Source: Anthostomella pinea
Taxonomy: Eukaryota; Ascomycota; Sordariomycetes; Xylariales; Xylariaceae
Reading direction: 5' to 3'
Assembly: GCA_963556695.1 (NCBI GenBank)
Contig: CAUWAG010000007.1
Coordinates: forward strand, 1,860,001 to 1,924,000
DNA: 64,000 bases
Part shown: positions 44,192-54,091 of the stretch, piece by piece
How the letters are laid out: each line of letters starts with the position of its first letter
Numbering within the stretch: position 1 is the first letter of the stretch
The notes under the pieces: generated by a model
The model's database searches: none
The model's input: the letters and a program-made list of their open reading frames with translations, nothing else
Told to the model about the DNA's origin: nothing
Translations under genes and position numbers: made by a program

Positions 44192-45304
44192 CTACGTCTG
44201 CTGCGTGACCGTCTGTGACAGTAAATCCCCAATGATTTTCGCCAGCTCACCCGTCTGCCTCAGGACAAGCTCCTTGCAACCCCCAAACTTATCCGGATGC
44301 CACAGCGTTCTCTGCTTGCGCAAGATCTTCGTGACATCCCCTTCACCAGAGTCCTCCTTAATCCGGGCGTATACCTTGACCAGCTCGCCAAAACTGTGCT
44401 TGCAGAATCTGATGCCCAGTTCTTGCATACTCGTCTGACATAGAGGCTCGACGCAAGCATTTGTTGGCGATCCGGGAGTGGTTGGCGGGTGTGCCACGCG
44501 CTTGAGGCTGTCTCGCAGGCTCGGGTCTTCTTTGATGTCGTTCGATAGCTGTGACCACCGCAAAAACTCCTCTGCGAAAGCAGCTTCGCGCTGCTTTTCC
44601 ATGTTCTCTTCCCGACGGCGCAATGCTGCCTCCTGAGCTTGCCTCCGCCTCCGAAATGTTTCTTCCTGCGCCTGTCGTTCTGCCTCCGCCGCTCGCTCTC
44701 TCTCCCTCTCCTCGTTCCGTTGCCTCTGCCGCTCCACATCCGCCCGAATCTCTTCCTCCTGTCGTCGTAGCTCGATGTAGCTTGAAACTGGCCACGTGAG
44801 CGTTGTCCATAGCGCTTTGAGTAGCACCACGCCTAGGACCGCTCCCCGTGGCGTCTCGACACGTCCCCTGGCGAAGGTACCGTACGTTGTGGTGTTGCGT
44901 GATCTGGCGGCCTGCGGATGGTAGAACAGCATAAGTGAGAGGCATAGGACTGCGACGCAGACTATGGAGGTCCACTTTAGCAGCCATATCGCCAATTTCG
45001 CCAACTTGAAGAGAAACGTAGGGAGACCAGATGCTACCCATGCCGAGCGCGCGGCTGAGGCGAGGGAATCTAGGATGGTCTTTCCGCCGGCCTTGACACA
45101 GGCCCAGATCCAATTGAGGCCGTGGAGGAGGAAGTCGCAGGCGGATGCAGGTATTGATTGGAAGCCGTGGGTGACGAGGTGTTGGGCATGATGAAGCCGT
45201 GCGATGGTTTGGTTAAGATGTGCGGGGGGCAGTGCATTTGTAAGGTTCCATGAGAGTATCAATGCGTCCCTCAGAGCCTGAATACTCATGTTGATGGGCG
45301 CCAT
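44192..45304 (-). CDS. Membrane protein with a C-terminal J-like domain
   Basis: Intact 370-residue frame from an ATG at 45304. Residues about 95-130 are strongly hydrophobic (WLLKWTSIVCVAVLCLSLML), giving one or two membrane segments. Residues about 175-250 form a long charged coiled coil (RQEEEIRADVERQRQRNEER and more). Near residue 335 stands RKQRTLWHPDKF, with the HPD tripeptide that in J-domain proteins stimulates Hsp70 ATPase, preceded by a helix (GELVKVYARIKEDSGEGDVT). The rest of the J domain is short, so Hsp70 partnership is an inference. No premature stop, unlike its neighbours, and GC-rich coding composition. It may be the one live cargo gene of the unit. Confidence 0.55.
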   Translation of the reverse strand: MAPINMSIQALRDALILSWNLTNALPPAHLNQTIARLHHAQHLVTHGFQSIPASACDFLLHGLNWIWACVKAGGKTILDSLASAARSAWVASGLPTFLFKLAKLAIWLLKWTSIVCVAVLCLSLMLFYHPQAARSRNTTTYGTFARGRVETPRGAVLGVVLLKALWTTLTWPVSSYIELRRQEEEIRADVERQRQRNEERERERAAEAERQAQEETFRRRRQAQEAALRRREENMEKQREAAFAEEFLRWSQLSNDIKEDPSLRDSLKRVAHPPTTPGSPTNACVEPLCQTSMQELGIRFCKHSFGELVKVYARIKEDSGEGDVTKILRKQRTLWHPDKFGGCKELVLRQTGELAKIIGDLLSQTVTQQT

Positions 45305-46625
45305 AGTGGTAGTGGAAGGTGGCGATCACTGGTGGGATTGTGGGTGACTAGAGGTGTGGAGTAGCAAATTACAACAGTGCACTGGTGTTGGAAAGGTACC
45401 CGTGCTACGCCCCCATGGTGAGCCCGAGCGAATCCTGACTAAAGTGGGGCGTGGCACGGGTAAGCAAAGAAGGCACCTTTACAGGTAGACAACGGAACCT
45501 AGTTGTTCCGTCCCAATCCAGCCCCCCTCTGGCACAGAGCTGCCACGGTCGCACAAGAACAAGACAGAATACACACACACACTTCACTCTCACGATTGGC
45601 TCAAATCTGACAAGATCATTGGCACTACCCTTGACCAACAATTGACAACCTACCATTGCAGTGCGTGCTAATTCACCCGACTGGAACACAACCGAGGGTG
45701 AGTCATGAATATAGTAGACGTCCTTTTGGCCCTGTGGCCTGATCGCGCTTCTGATCATCACTGGTCGGAGGCTGCACCGCATGGTTGGAGCTAAAAGCAG
45801 GCAAAATATGCACCTGAAAGCATGCATATTTGTCACGACCTTGGACGCCCAATCAAATGATACATCGATATCATGATGGCGACACACGAAGAGGCGGTGA
45901 ATCAAAGAAACCGATATAAAACATGTATTTGAAGACCGGAGATAGGGATTGATGGCCCCGAGTGACGTGTCAACAAGTCAATTGGGTCGCCTAGAGGCTC
46001 GCCAGTTCCTCGCGAATCTATGTGGCTGTTTGAAGAGAATATGGGTCTACTTCTTCGGCCTCATAGTCAACGCCGTTCCCGATCAGCTGCTTGACCCTTT
46101 ACATGACCATGGTATTTGATGGTACCTCCGGGAAGCATATGCCAGTGCTGAGCTGAAAGGCCTCCCTTCTACCTAGGAAGGTGTACTTAGGGTGGCATAT
46201 TGCCCACAACCACTGTAGCTGCGCACCACCTCGAGAACATCAACAACACCAATGCAGCAGATTTGCAACCTTTAGGCCTTCTTGCTGTGCAGGTTCGAAT
46301 CGACCAATATGAATAAGGCGCTAATCTCGCTCTGAATGTTATCAGATAGACTTGAGTAGCTGCTTGGATCCAAGTCCCAAATAGAATCATGAGATAGATA
46401 CGGAGTATCCTCAGGGAAGGCCATGGTCTTATGGAGGAGGCAGGTGGGAAGCTGTAGAGAGAAAGGAGAAGAGGATGGATACGTGGCAGGAGTCAAAAGC
46501 TTGTGTCATCATTCCCCTTTTATACTTGACGCGAAGGCAGCCCATCCGTATGGATCAATCTAAGCATCTTAGCCAACCCTAAGGTGGGAGAAATTTCCTG
46601 ACGACTCGACTATTCAGTGAACCCC
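45305..46625. other. Region upstream of the J-like gene, with a small ORF
   Basis: Contains the second copy of the 36-bp repeat (45577-45612). A minus-strand ATG at 46423 opens a short frame (MAFPEDTPYLSHDSIWDLDP, about 50 codons) preceded by TATAAAAGGGG near 46528-46538; it could be the start of a lost gene. A 166-codon minus frame at 45405-45905 has no coding character. Confidence 0.35.
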
Positions 46626-46759
46626 TGTTCAGACCAAGCCCCAGCATCTGAGTGTCTTCTAGAGAAGGAAGGAGGAAGAAGGCAGGCCGCTTCAGGTGGG
46701 AGGTGGGCCTCCCATATATATAGGTACATGTGGAGGTACAATGTACTTGTACCGTAACA
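46626..46759 (-). repeat. Gypsy-type LTR remnant (3' LTR)
   Basis: On the minus strand this begins TGTTACGGTACAAG and ends TCTGAACA (134 bp, TGTT/AACA ends), with a TATATATA box inside. It is preceded by a purine-rich GGAAGAGTGGGAG tract, the expected polypurine tract, and by the chromodomain below. The LTR differs from LTR-X and from the gypsy at 53460. Confidence 0.6.
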
Positions 46760-46771
46760 TCACTCCCACTC

Positions 46772-46985
46772 TTCCTAAGGCGGAATGCCGTCGGCAGCGA
46801 GAGAAAAAGAAACGCTCTTCTTTTCCCTCTTTCCTGCAGCGCCTGTATAAGCTCCTAAATTCTTGCCAACATCTTTGCCTTCTCCGTATTTGTGTACGAA
46901 GGCCTTAAACGCGTCGGTAAGCACCAAATTTTCCCTTGGTTCCCATGTAGGCTCGATATATTCGGTCCACTTCACCAATACTGAC
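46772..46985 (-). pseudogene. Chromodomain at the end of a truncated gypsy integrase
   Basis: Reads LVKWTEYIEPTWEPRENLVL followed by TDAFKAFVHKYG, a classic chromoviral chromodomain that would target integration to modified histones, then a basic tail. Only this C-terminal piece, the polypurine tract and the 3' LTR remain. Upstream it abuts the P450 heme region, so it replaced the P450 C terminus. Confidence 0.7.
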
Positions 46986-48750
46986 TAAGCTAAGGAGCAG
47001 AGTCGCACACTTACAATTTCCCGGGGCAGACACGAGGGCCGAGGGAGAACGGCTGGCTAGCTGACTTGATGTCTGTGCAGCCAGGCTCAATCCATCGCTC
47101 GGGCCTGAAGGTATATGTGTCGCTCCACCAGCGCTGGTCATGTGTAACGGCCCACGGAGAGACGCAAATTTCAGTCTAGAATGATCATCAGCTATAGAAT
47201 TTTTGGTCCTCTCTCCTCAGCCACTGTCAACTCACCCCCTTTGGAACATAACGTCCGTCAACCATCACGCCCGGAGATGTGCGCGGTGTACCCTGTGCAA
47301 CTGTCGGGAACATGCGCATACCCTCGTTCAGCACAGCCCTGAGGTACTTCAGCTTTGTAGCCGACGCAATATTAATACTTTCATAGCTAGAGTAGGCTGA
47401 ACGGATTTCGCAAGTCCACTTTCGGTACGCTTCAGGGCTTTTCAGGAGAAAGTAAAGGGTCGAGGTCATTGTAGATCCACTGGTCTCGCCTCCCGCCAGC
47501 CTGAGGATTTAACAGTCATTAATATATAATTTGTAATATGTCAAGAAGTGGATTGTGTGCTTACGCCATGCTCCAAGAATGCGCTTCCATTTCTGCCTGA
47601 GAGACTTCACCCTTGCGGACCTTATCTGCAACGTCCTCCAGGAAGTCGTCTTGTTTGTCTTGCTTTTGAAGTCGACTGCTACACATTAGCCATTTGACCA
47701 AACCTGTCATGAAGGGACGTATGCTGCTCACGCGACGGTCTGATTCTTCCCGTACTGGATCATCTGATCACGGAAGCCAATGGTCCATTTAGATGGAATG
47801 CATTGCGCGAGCTTGACAAGCATGGGGTACCGCCTGAGATTGTCCATTACTGTGACGCTGTGCATGAGTCCGAGCATGAGATCAAGCCAAGGATGCGATG
47901 CTTCTGCGGTCCCTACTTAGTCTCTGACTTTCTCCAAGCTCCATGACTGGAACTCACCCCTGTCAAGGCATCCGAAAGATTCACCAAAAGCCATTTCGCC
48001 CATGATATCAAATCCGAGGTAGATAAACCACTTGGTCATGTCAATACACACGTGATTAGTGCCCATATTTCCCAGTTTATATATAAACGAGTCAATGTTG
48101 CGCTGCAGAACCTTCTCTTGCTGAGACAGCCCCTTGGCTGATAGAGCCGGAGCGAATAGTGCGTATTTATGGTGAGCCAGCACAGGATCCCGTTCGGTTC
48201 CCATGGATTGCTCGTCCATCCCAGCGCCAAACATGTCGTAAAACTCATTCTTGAGGATCTTTGCCACTCCTCTGGTTCCAGGCATATAAATATCTGTCCA
48301 TGCGTCTGGACTCGAAAAGGAGAGCTCGTTAGGGCTCACGCGAACGACGGTACCTAGCAGCCCCGTTAGACTTTCATGAACATTCAGTTCAAGCCGTACC
48401 ACAACAGGCTCACCATAGCATTTGTGACAATCCTCCAGGTGCCGATGAAAGCGACCATCTACGGAGCGGTAGAAGCGCCACAAGAGCGAGGCCCTCGCCC
48501 AGAATGGTCCGGGGTAGTTGCGTAGAGGGTGAAAGTACAGGTTGTAAATAACATGACTGGCCATATACGCAACCGTCTCCTTCAGTGTCAGCCACATCTT
48601 TTCTTCATATCGCGACTATAATACACTTACTAGAGCTAGGAACACTTTTACAAATAGCGCAGCTGAGAGATGCTGGTTGTGCACAATCCAGTGCCACAAT
48701 TGATCCGTAATACCTCGACCAGCTGGGGCTGGTACAGCGGATGAGTTCAT
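46986..48750 (-). pseudogene. Cytochrome P450 pseudogene
   Basis: Microsomal P450 monooxygenase remnant. From ATG 48750 it has a hydrophobic N-terminal segment (HLSAALFVKVFLALVSVL), then HPLRNYPGPFWARASLLWRF, then FIYLGFDIMGEMAFGESFG. Introns remain, for example about 47680-47735 and 47503-47566. Further on: LAGGETSGSTMTSTLYF (I-helix), LRAVLNEGMRMFP (ExxR) and FSLGPRVCPG (heme-binding, cysteine present) near 47030. Two nonsense codons, TAG at 48616-48618 and TAA near 47915, both fit C-to-T changes of glutamine codons. The sequence after the heme motif is lost to a gypsy remnant. Divergent from the terpene-cyclase fragment 625 bases away, a common arrangement in terpene gene clusters. Confidence 0.8.
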
Positions 48751-49375
48751 GCTATAAGTCGTAAACGAATAATTGCGGCAAAGAATGATGATCAGTTCTA
48801 TAAGGCTGAATAGAGACAACAATTTGCCTTTAGGGGGTCGAAGATAGTGTGAAGGATTGGTGTTGCGGTTTTTCTAAGTGGGTAATATACTTGCGAATAG
48901 GGACATAATATAAGGGTTTAACAATCACCAATTGTAAGCTGCCCCCTTTAAATGATATTGTCAGTTTCTCTATTATTTGTGTCTAACCAATCCTTCATCA
49001 AGCCAATCTAAATTCTATAAAAAGCAGAGGCGTAATTTGTTGATACATTCATTCATTCGCGTATTTGTTTCTTTGTTTCTTTGTTTGTTTATCTAATATC
49101 TTTTTTTTTTTTTTTGTTCCACATCTGGTTGTTTAGTTACCGTTTGTTTGTTTAGTTTCACTTACATGTTTCGATGGTTTGTTTGTGGTTTTTATAGTGA
49201 TTGTGTTCTTGCTTAATTCTTTCGACTTACAGGCCCATTCAGGAGCTTTTATTTAACATTATATGCCTCATGGTCCAGAAATTTTCAGGTTCCAAGCCTT
49301 CTGCCTGTCGTGGTTGAAAGGTGAATATTCTCTGAGACGCTCCTTGGCACTGATTTTTCAAATCTTGACCTTCTT
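48751..49375. promoter_or_regulatory. Divergent intergenic region of the P450/terpene-cyclase pair
   Basis: AT-rich with long pyrimidine runs (TTTGTTTC repeats at 49065-49090, T-tract at 49101-49115). Would act as shared promoter DNA; no binding site can be named. Confidence 0.35.
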
Positions 49376-49756
49376 ATGATGCCTTCTCCTCGTAACCCAA
49401 ACTTCGATCATACCGGCACGTTGCCTGGGATAACAAACGCCTCTCAGCTTTCAAAGGACCTTCGTCCTACCATCTTCGTCCCTCGCAAGCACGTAAAGAC
49501 TGACGAGGTTATCAAAGAAGTCAATGATTTCTTCCTCAAAAAATGGCCCTTTAAAACAGAAAAACATCGAAAGCGCTTCATAGAAGAGGGATATGCTTGG
49601 TTTGTATGCATTAACTGCCCTATGTCGCTTGACGAGAGAATGCACTGGGGTTGCCGACTACTCACCCTTGGGTTCATGATTGACGACGCCTTTGTCCATC
49701 GAGGAGGGGGTTGCGTATAACTCTAGTCTGAAGCATCATTCCTTCCCTCCCATTTG
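49376..49756 (+). pseudogene. Class I terpene cyclase fragment
   Basis: N-terminal part of a fungal sesquiterpene-cyclase-type enzyme. From the ATG at 49376 it reads RPTIFVPRKHVKTDEV, then KRFIEEGYAWFVCINCPMSL, then RMHWGCRLLTLGFMIDDAF, which holds the DD of the metal-binding aspartate motif. A frameshift near 49695 follows; in the next frame SIEEGVAYNSSL, which fits the family, continues for a few codons to a stop near 49755. The C-terminal two thirds, including the NSE/DTE motif, are absent. It cannot be active. Its P450 neighbour suggests both came from one terpene pathway; the product is unknown. Confidence 0.7.
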
Positions 49757-50394
49757 ACGCTTGTAATAGGCAGAATAATATGGCAGATCTGGTCGATGTT
49801 TCTTCCTGTAACGGTGCAGACCTTTGACGAGAAGCCTAAGAGGTAGGGTGAACAAAGTTATGTTGGTTCTATTGATGAGGGAAAGGGGGGATAGAAGAGC
49901 CTGCCGGCTCTGGGGTTCCTAGTGTCTATATAGCATGCCATGCTTATGTAAGGGAACTAGCGGAGGTTCCCATAACACAGGATTATCACCCGCAGCTACA
50001 CGACAGCCGTAGATAAGAGGGAAGTATACAGCTCCTCCCTGGAAGGTCTCGAGGCTGCTCACGTCACAGACACTGAAGCAGGCAGCCAGTACAGGCTCCC
50101 CGTCTCTGTCTTTTGTGTGTATGTGTACATCTGTCCTTACGTAAACCTGTCCCAGGGTATCCCTCCACAACAACATCTCTTCATGATTAGCCCTCCTTTA
50201 TTGCCGGACCGACTCTGGCAAGTTGCGCTTGCCAAATTTCCATGTGCCATCGACGGTGGTATCGCTGAGGTGAAGGGAGGCAGTTTCGTGGTGTTGTTAA
50301 CATTCTGGGATTGGCTGAGACCGATACCCCGCGCAATGATCGCAATCCCCGCATCAAGCAGATCCTACGCCTTGCCAGTGCTTATTTCGCCCTA
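49757..50394. other. Region between the cyclase fragment and pogo 3
   Basis: A minus-strand frame at 49919-50176 reads VYVRTDVHIHTKDRDGEPVL and FQGGAVYFPLIYGCRVAAGD; the GGAVYFP segment faintly recalls the jelly-roll of 2-oxoglutarate oxygenases, but no metal ligands can be placed. Origin unknown. Confidence 0.3.
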
Positions 50395-52066
50395 CTAGCT
50401 ACGTCGCATCGTCTTCGACTTATCAACTACAATCTCTGCTACATCCGCAGAGGCACCAAGGGTGATAGTACCACCCTTACTTAGTACCGCTGTCACTGTT
50501 CTGAACTTCTTCTTAGGATTGTGAATCTTCTGGCGCTTCTTTGGCCGTAGCCGTTCCAGTTCAGCCTCCAAGGCCTTGATCTTACTGTCCTTTATAATAA
50601 CTTTGGTCTCCTTAGCCTCGAACGGGTTCGCTATCTTCCTGTACTTCAGGCGGACGCCAGGGGAATTATTCTTGCCGAAATTCACGATCTCGCGGCTCGT
50701 AGTAGGGGTCCGTTGGTCCTCTGGTTCAGGAGCTTTCAGGGGTCTCCGGCTCAGGGGTCTTCTGCTTCTCTTCCTGGATCTCTGGGTGCGCTAAGCACTT
50801 CCTACGGCTGATTGGATAACATCCAGTCGTTCTGCAGCCAGGGAGGATGTTTGCCTTAGTAAAAGCAGCAGTTCTGGCCTGGCTATAGCACCGAATGAAG
50901 TTGATCTTGTCAACAGGCGAGGCATCCGTCAGAGAATTTAGCTGAGAGAGGAATTTCTGGTAGTGAGCCTTCAGGGCGTTATAGGGCCCGTTATCTAGGG
51001 GTTGCATGCCGTGACTAGTATGCGCAGGGAAGAAACAAAGCAATATATTGGCGAAATAACAAATGGTCATGAACTCGTCCTCACAACACGCGTTAGCGCT
51101 TTTTAAATCGGAAAAAAATGAAGGAAGTCTATATTAAATAAGAAAAAATCATATACATACGGAGGTGTGGCTATTATGGCCATCTAGTATCAAAAGAACA
51201 GGCTCATCCTGATCTTCTCCTCGTATCTCGTCTACTTGCGGGATGAAGACATCTTCTAGCCACTGGCAAGCTATGTTATTCGAAGTCCAGCCGTTTTCTG
51301 AGCATATATAATGCCAATTGGCGGTCTTTTGAAACTCCTCAATGAATCACTGGGCCTGGAGGTCCTTCCCCTTGAAGATAATACCTGGTTTGAGGATTTT
51401 TCCAGTTGCGGAGATGGCCTCGATAAAGGAGGTCCAGCTACGGCCCTGGTGGCTTTTTAGGAAGGCTTTCTTAGTAGTAGAACTACCCAGAACGAGAGAG
51501 TCGATGCCTGTAAAACTAATTAGAATTTCTATAGATTTAAAGGGTTAGTTATAGTTACCAAAACCCGCCATGATGCCGCCCTTATCGACATTATACGTGT
51601 TTTCTGGCTTGACCCAGCCGTAATCTTTTAGGATTTCGAAGAACCAGTTAACTGCCTTCGGCGTGAAGCCCTTAAAGCGCGCTGATTTCATCCTTTTGCC
51701 AACTTTGGTCTTTAGTTGGGGGTTGCGGCGCTTGAAGCCGGTCATGAAGTGGTCTCCAAGGGGGCCTGAATCTCCGTTCTTTTCCAACACCTTCACAATG
51801 ATCTCACACACCAGGGAGTGCGAAGGGGCTAGTCCTAGCTTCTCCTGACGCAAAATCCAGTTGACTATAGTGCTTTCTTGAGCAGGGGAGAGTCTCTGTT
51901 GGTGTATATGGCCTTCGCCTTTTGAGGGCTTGCCGTTAAGTCGGTCAGAGAGCGTTGTGGCAGGGAGGCCGTGTTTTTGAGCGCTTTTTCGCAGCGAGAG
52001 GCCCTCATCCGTGATATCTAAGATGGCATTCGCTATCTGATCCTCCGTATACGGTTTGGGAGGCAT
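50395..52066 (-). mobile_element. Pogo-like transposon 3 (transposase region)
   Basis: Transposase closely related to element 2. N-terminal exon from ATG 52066: MPPKPYTEDQIANAILDITD, helix-turn-helix LRKSAQKHGLPATTLSDRLN, CENP-B-like QESTIVNWILRQEKLGLAPS, then KRMKSARFKGFTPKAVNWFF. The DDE core follows after possible introns (about 51500-51560 and 51070-51160): KPGIIFKGKDLQAQ, ENGWTSNNIAC, LILDGHNSHTSV, HGMQPLDNGPYNALKAHY. The C-terminal coiled part ends at 50395. The N-terminal exon is open for 173 codons; a stop lies at the W of QAQWF. Ends were not found, so the coordinates cover the coding part only. It interrupts the gag remnant to its right. Confidence 0.75.
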
Positions 52067-52149
52067 TTTAGGCGGCTATACAATGTTAGAACAGATGTTT
52101 CGAAATTGGTTGAAAGAAACGTTAGAGTCAAGGTAAGAAGTCATCACTT

Positions 52150-53124
52150 ATATCCTCAGGGGTGGTGTCAGCTTCCGGTTCAGTTCATACTTCTATTCTG
52201 TCCGGGACAGGCCTGCCTTGCTGGCTAAGAGAACCCATGTGGAACAAAAGGAGTAGAAGTCTTGCGCTGATTCCATCCATAGATCATAGAGCTGATCTCT
52301 GGCTTGAACAGCTGCGTCGGGATTGCTGTAAGAGGACCAAAAAAGGTCATACACCTCTTTAATAGTAGTAAGTGACTCAGCGTTCTCTTTAGAGATGAAT
52401 GGTTCCAATACTATAATTATATCACCTTCTATTAGTGTGCAAAGCCAGTCAAATTTTGATTTTTTTGTAATAAAGAGCCACCAATTGGTCCGTAGCTTGC
52501 ATTGAGTGCTGTTCTTTTATTATTCAAAGGTGGGTTTTGACTGTCACTCAGCTTTGCAGGGTCTGTCAGCTTGATGGAATGTCGCATGGCATTTGAGGTT
52601 GATGTCATAGAAGCTGTGGAGTCCCACTTAGGGGTCGTTATGTATGGAGAACCTGTTTCTAAGGAAGGAAAAGCTCGTTCTTCTTGTGGTGTGCTGAAAT
52701 GCACAGACTATCGTTCTGTTGTGGGCCTTGGTGGCTCAGACCTCGGGATCCGGGTATGTAGTTCGGTTTGCAGTCTGGCTAGCTGCTCTGGCGTGAGCGC
52801 ATCCAGATTGAAGAGCAAGGGGTCGTCTGATCGGCCCAGAGCGCCGCTCATGATTGGTGCCATGGGCTGGGTCTGTGGGTCCTGGAATGTGGTCCTGGAG
52901 GAAGATGGAGCCGATAAAGAGTTTAAGGGAGATTTGTTGTTGGTCAAAGCGGCCTTTGATCGCGTGTTTGGCTTGCTCTGGCCCCCTTGTGCCTTGATTC
53001 TCTGTTTCTTTGGTTCTCTCTTTGGCGGAAGGTTGTTGGTGTTGGGGGATGTTTGGATAGGTTGAGCTGGTCTTCCAGTCCCTTTAGAACTATCCTGATG
53101 TTCTGGAATGATAATGGTACTCAT
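52150..53124 (-). pseudogene. Decayed gag of the LTR-X element
   Basis: From ATG 53124 (MSTIIIPEHQDSSKGTGRPA) the minus strand encodes a Pro/Ser/Lys-rich N terminus (to 52711), then in a second frame PKWDSTASMTSTSNAMRHSI, then in a third (52408-52193) EPFISKENAESLTTIKEVYD, LFWSSYSNPDAAVQARDQLY and CSTWVLLASKAG, and finally YELNRKLTPPL. The last blocks match the capsid part of Ty3/gypsy-type gags (disrupted by stops). It begins 170 bases inside the right LTR, which sets the element polarity. Cut off by pogo 3. Confidence 0.6.
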
Positions 53125-53278
53125 CGTCACAGTGTGTTGGACAGAATCAATAGTAATAATAAGTGGGATAATAAAGTCTTGGGATAGGTGGGTGTTTAGA
53201 GACACTGCACCTGTCACTGCTAGAGGTAAAACTCTTTATAGTGGTGATTTAAAGACAAGGCTTCTAATATGGTATGGG

Positions 53279-53292
53279 CTAGTCTTGATATT
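53279..53292 (-). promoter_or_regulatory. Candidate self-priming primer-binding site of LTR-X
   Basis: One base inside the right LTR, the minus strand reads AATATCAAGACTAG. It is perfectly complementary over 14 nt to CTAGTCTTGATATT in the same LTR (53362-53375, minus). No tRNA-type site is visible. This is the layout of Tf1/sushi retrotransposons, which prime with the 5' end of their own RNA. Confidence 0.6.
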
Positions 53293-53293
53293 A

Positions 53294-53459
53294 TGTCACG
53301 GCGAGCATACTGGGGAGCTGGGACATGGCCTGCAGCAAGCAGCTATTACTCTATTGATGAGAATATCAAGACTAGAGAGGAAAGGAAGAGAGAGAGAGAG
53401 ATAGGTACAGTGGGAGGTTGCCCCTTTAAGGGGATCCTCTGGTCAGATCCTTCCCCTAT
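53294..53459 (-). repeat. LTR-X, right copy, part 1
   Basis: First 166 bases of the right LTR, interrupted by the gypsy at 53460. With 59942-59989 it makes 214 bp, the length of the left LTR. Confidence 0.85.
53455..53459. repeat. Target-site duplication CCTAT of the gypsy
   Basis: CCTAT before the 5' LTR; repeated at 59937-59941 after the 3' LTR. Confidence 0.85.
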
Positions 53460-53588
53460 TGTCAGGAAGCATCCCGAGAACAAAGGGATCATACGTGTAC
53501 ATATACATGGCCTTCGCGCCTGATTAGTACTGCACCTCTCTGCAGAACAACATACATCTTACCCCCCCCTATGGTTGGCCTTCTGACA
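53460..53588 (+). repeat. Gypsy 5' LTR
   Basis: Starts TGTCAGGAAGC, ends TTCTGACA. An ATATACAT box at 53501-53508 lies about 40 bases before GCAGAACAA (53542-53550), the likely transcript start. Confidence 0.9.
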
Positions 53589-53590
53589 GT

Positions 53591-53599
53591 TTGTTCTGC
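53591..53599 (+). promoter_or_regulatory. Candidate self-priming primer-binding site of the gypsy
   Basis: TTGTTCTGC, two bases after the 5' LTR, is the exact reverse complement of GCAGAACAA in the LTR at 53542-53550. Fits self-priming as in Tf1/sushi chromoviruses. Confidence 0.55.
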
Positions 53600-54091
53600 C
53601 TTTAATCAAAATAACTTCACGATCACCGCTTCAGTTACCGCTTTAGTCCTCACTTGCGCTCTCAGACCTCAGCTCCAGCCTCTCGCCTCCTGAATCCTCT
53701 CGCTTATGGGTCGTTGTTATACGAGCCCTGACTTAGTCCTTTGTTCACAGATTTCAGCCTCCAGCCTCAGTCTCAGAATTCTTTGTTCACGAAGGATCGT
53801 CAGATCAAGGCCAACCTATTACAGCCAACCACGCCTCTCGCCTCATGATCACAGACCTCACAGACCTCGCAAATCTCAGAGAAATCAAGGAAAATAGTGT
53901 TCACTTTGAAACAAGTCGCGCTCGCGGTGTTTACGTTGAGCCCAAGACCGGGCAACGCGTCAAGTCAAGAAACGGTTATATAGAATCCTTCAACCCCTTC
54001 CTACATCGGATTCAACCACCCATTCAGGAACTTTGACCCTGACCCTGACCCTGACCCCGACCTCACTTGATCAATCCTCTCTCAACTCATC

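Noticed and set aside
44358..45113. 251-codon minus-strand frame and a 159-codon frame at 44260-44739
   Set aside because: Shadows of the J-like gene in other frames.
45405..45905. 166-codon minus-strand ORF
   Set aside because: Cysteine- and valine-rich without domain or splice support, and it spans the 36-bp repeat.
49919..50176. A 2-oxoglutarate oxygenase
   Set aside because: Only a GGAVYFP-like segment; no metal-binding histidines or arginine could be placed.
54034..54060. Telomere-like TGACCC repeat
   Set aside because: Only about four units, inside the gypsy leader, and not the TTAGGG type of filamentous fungi.
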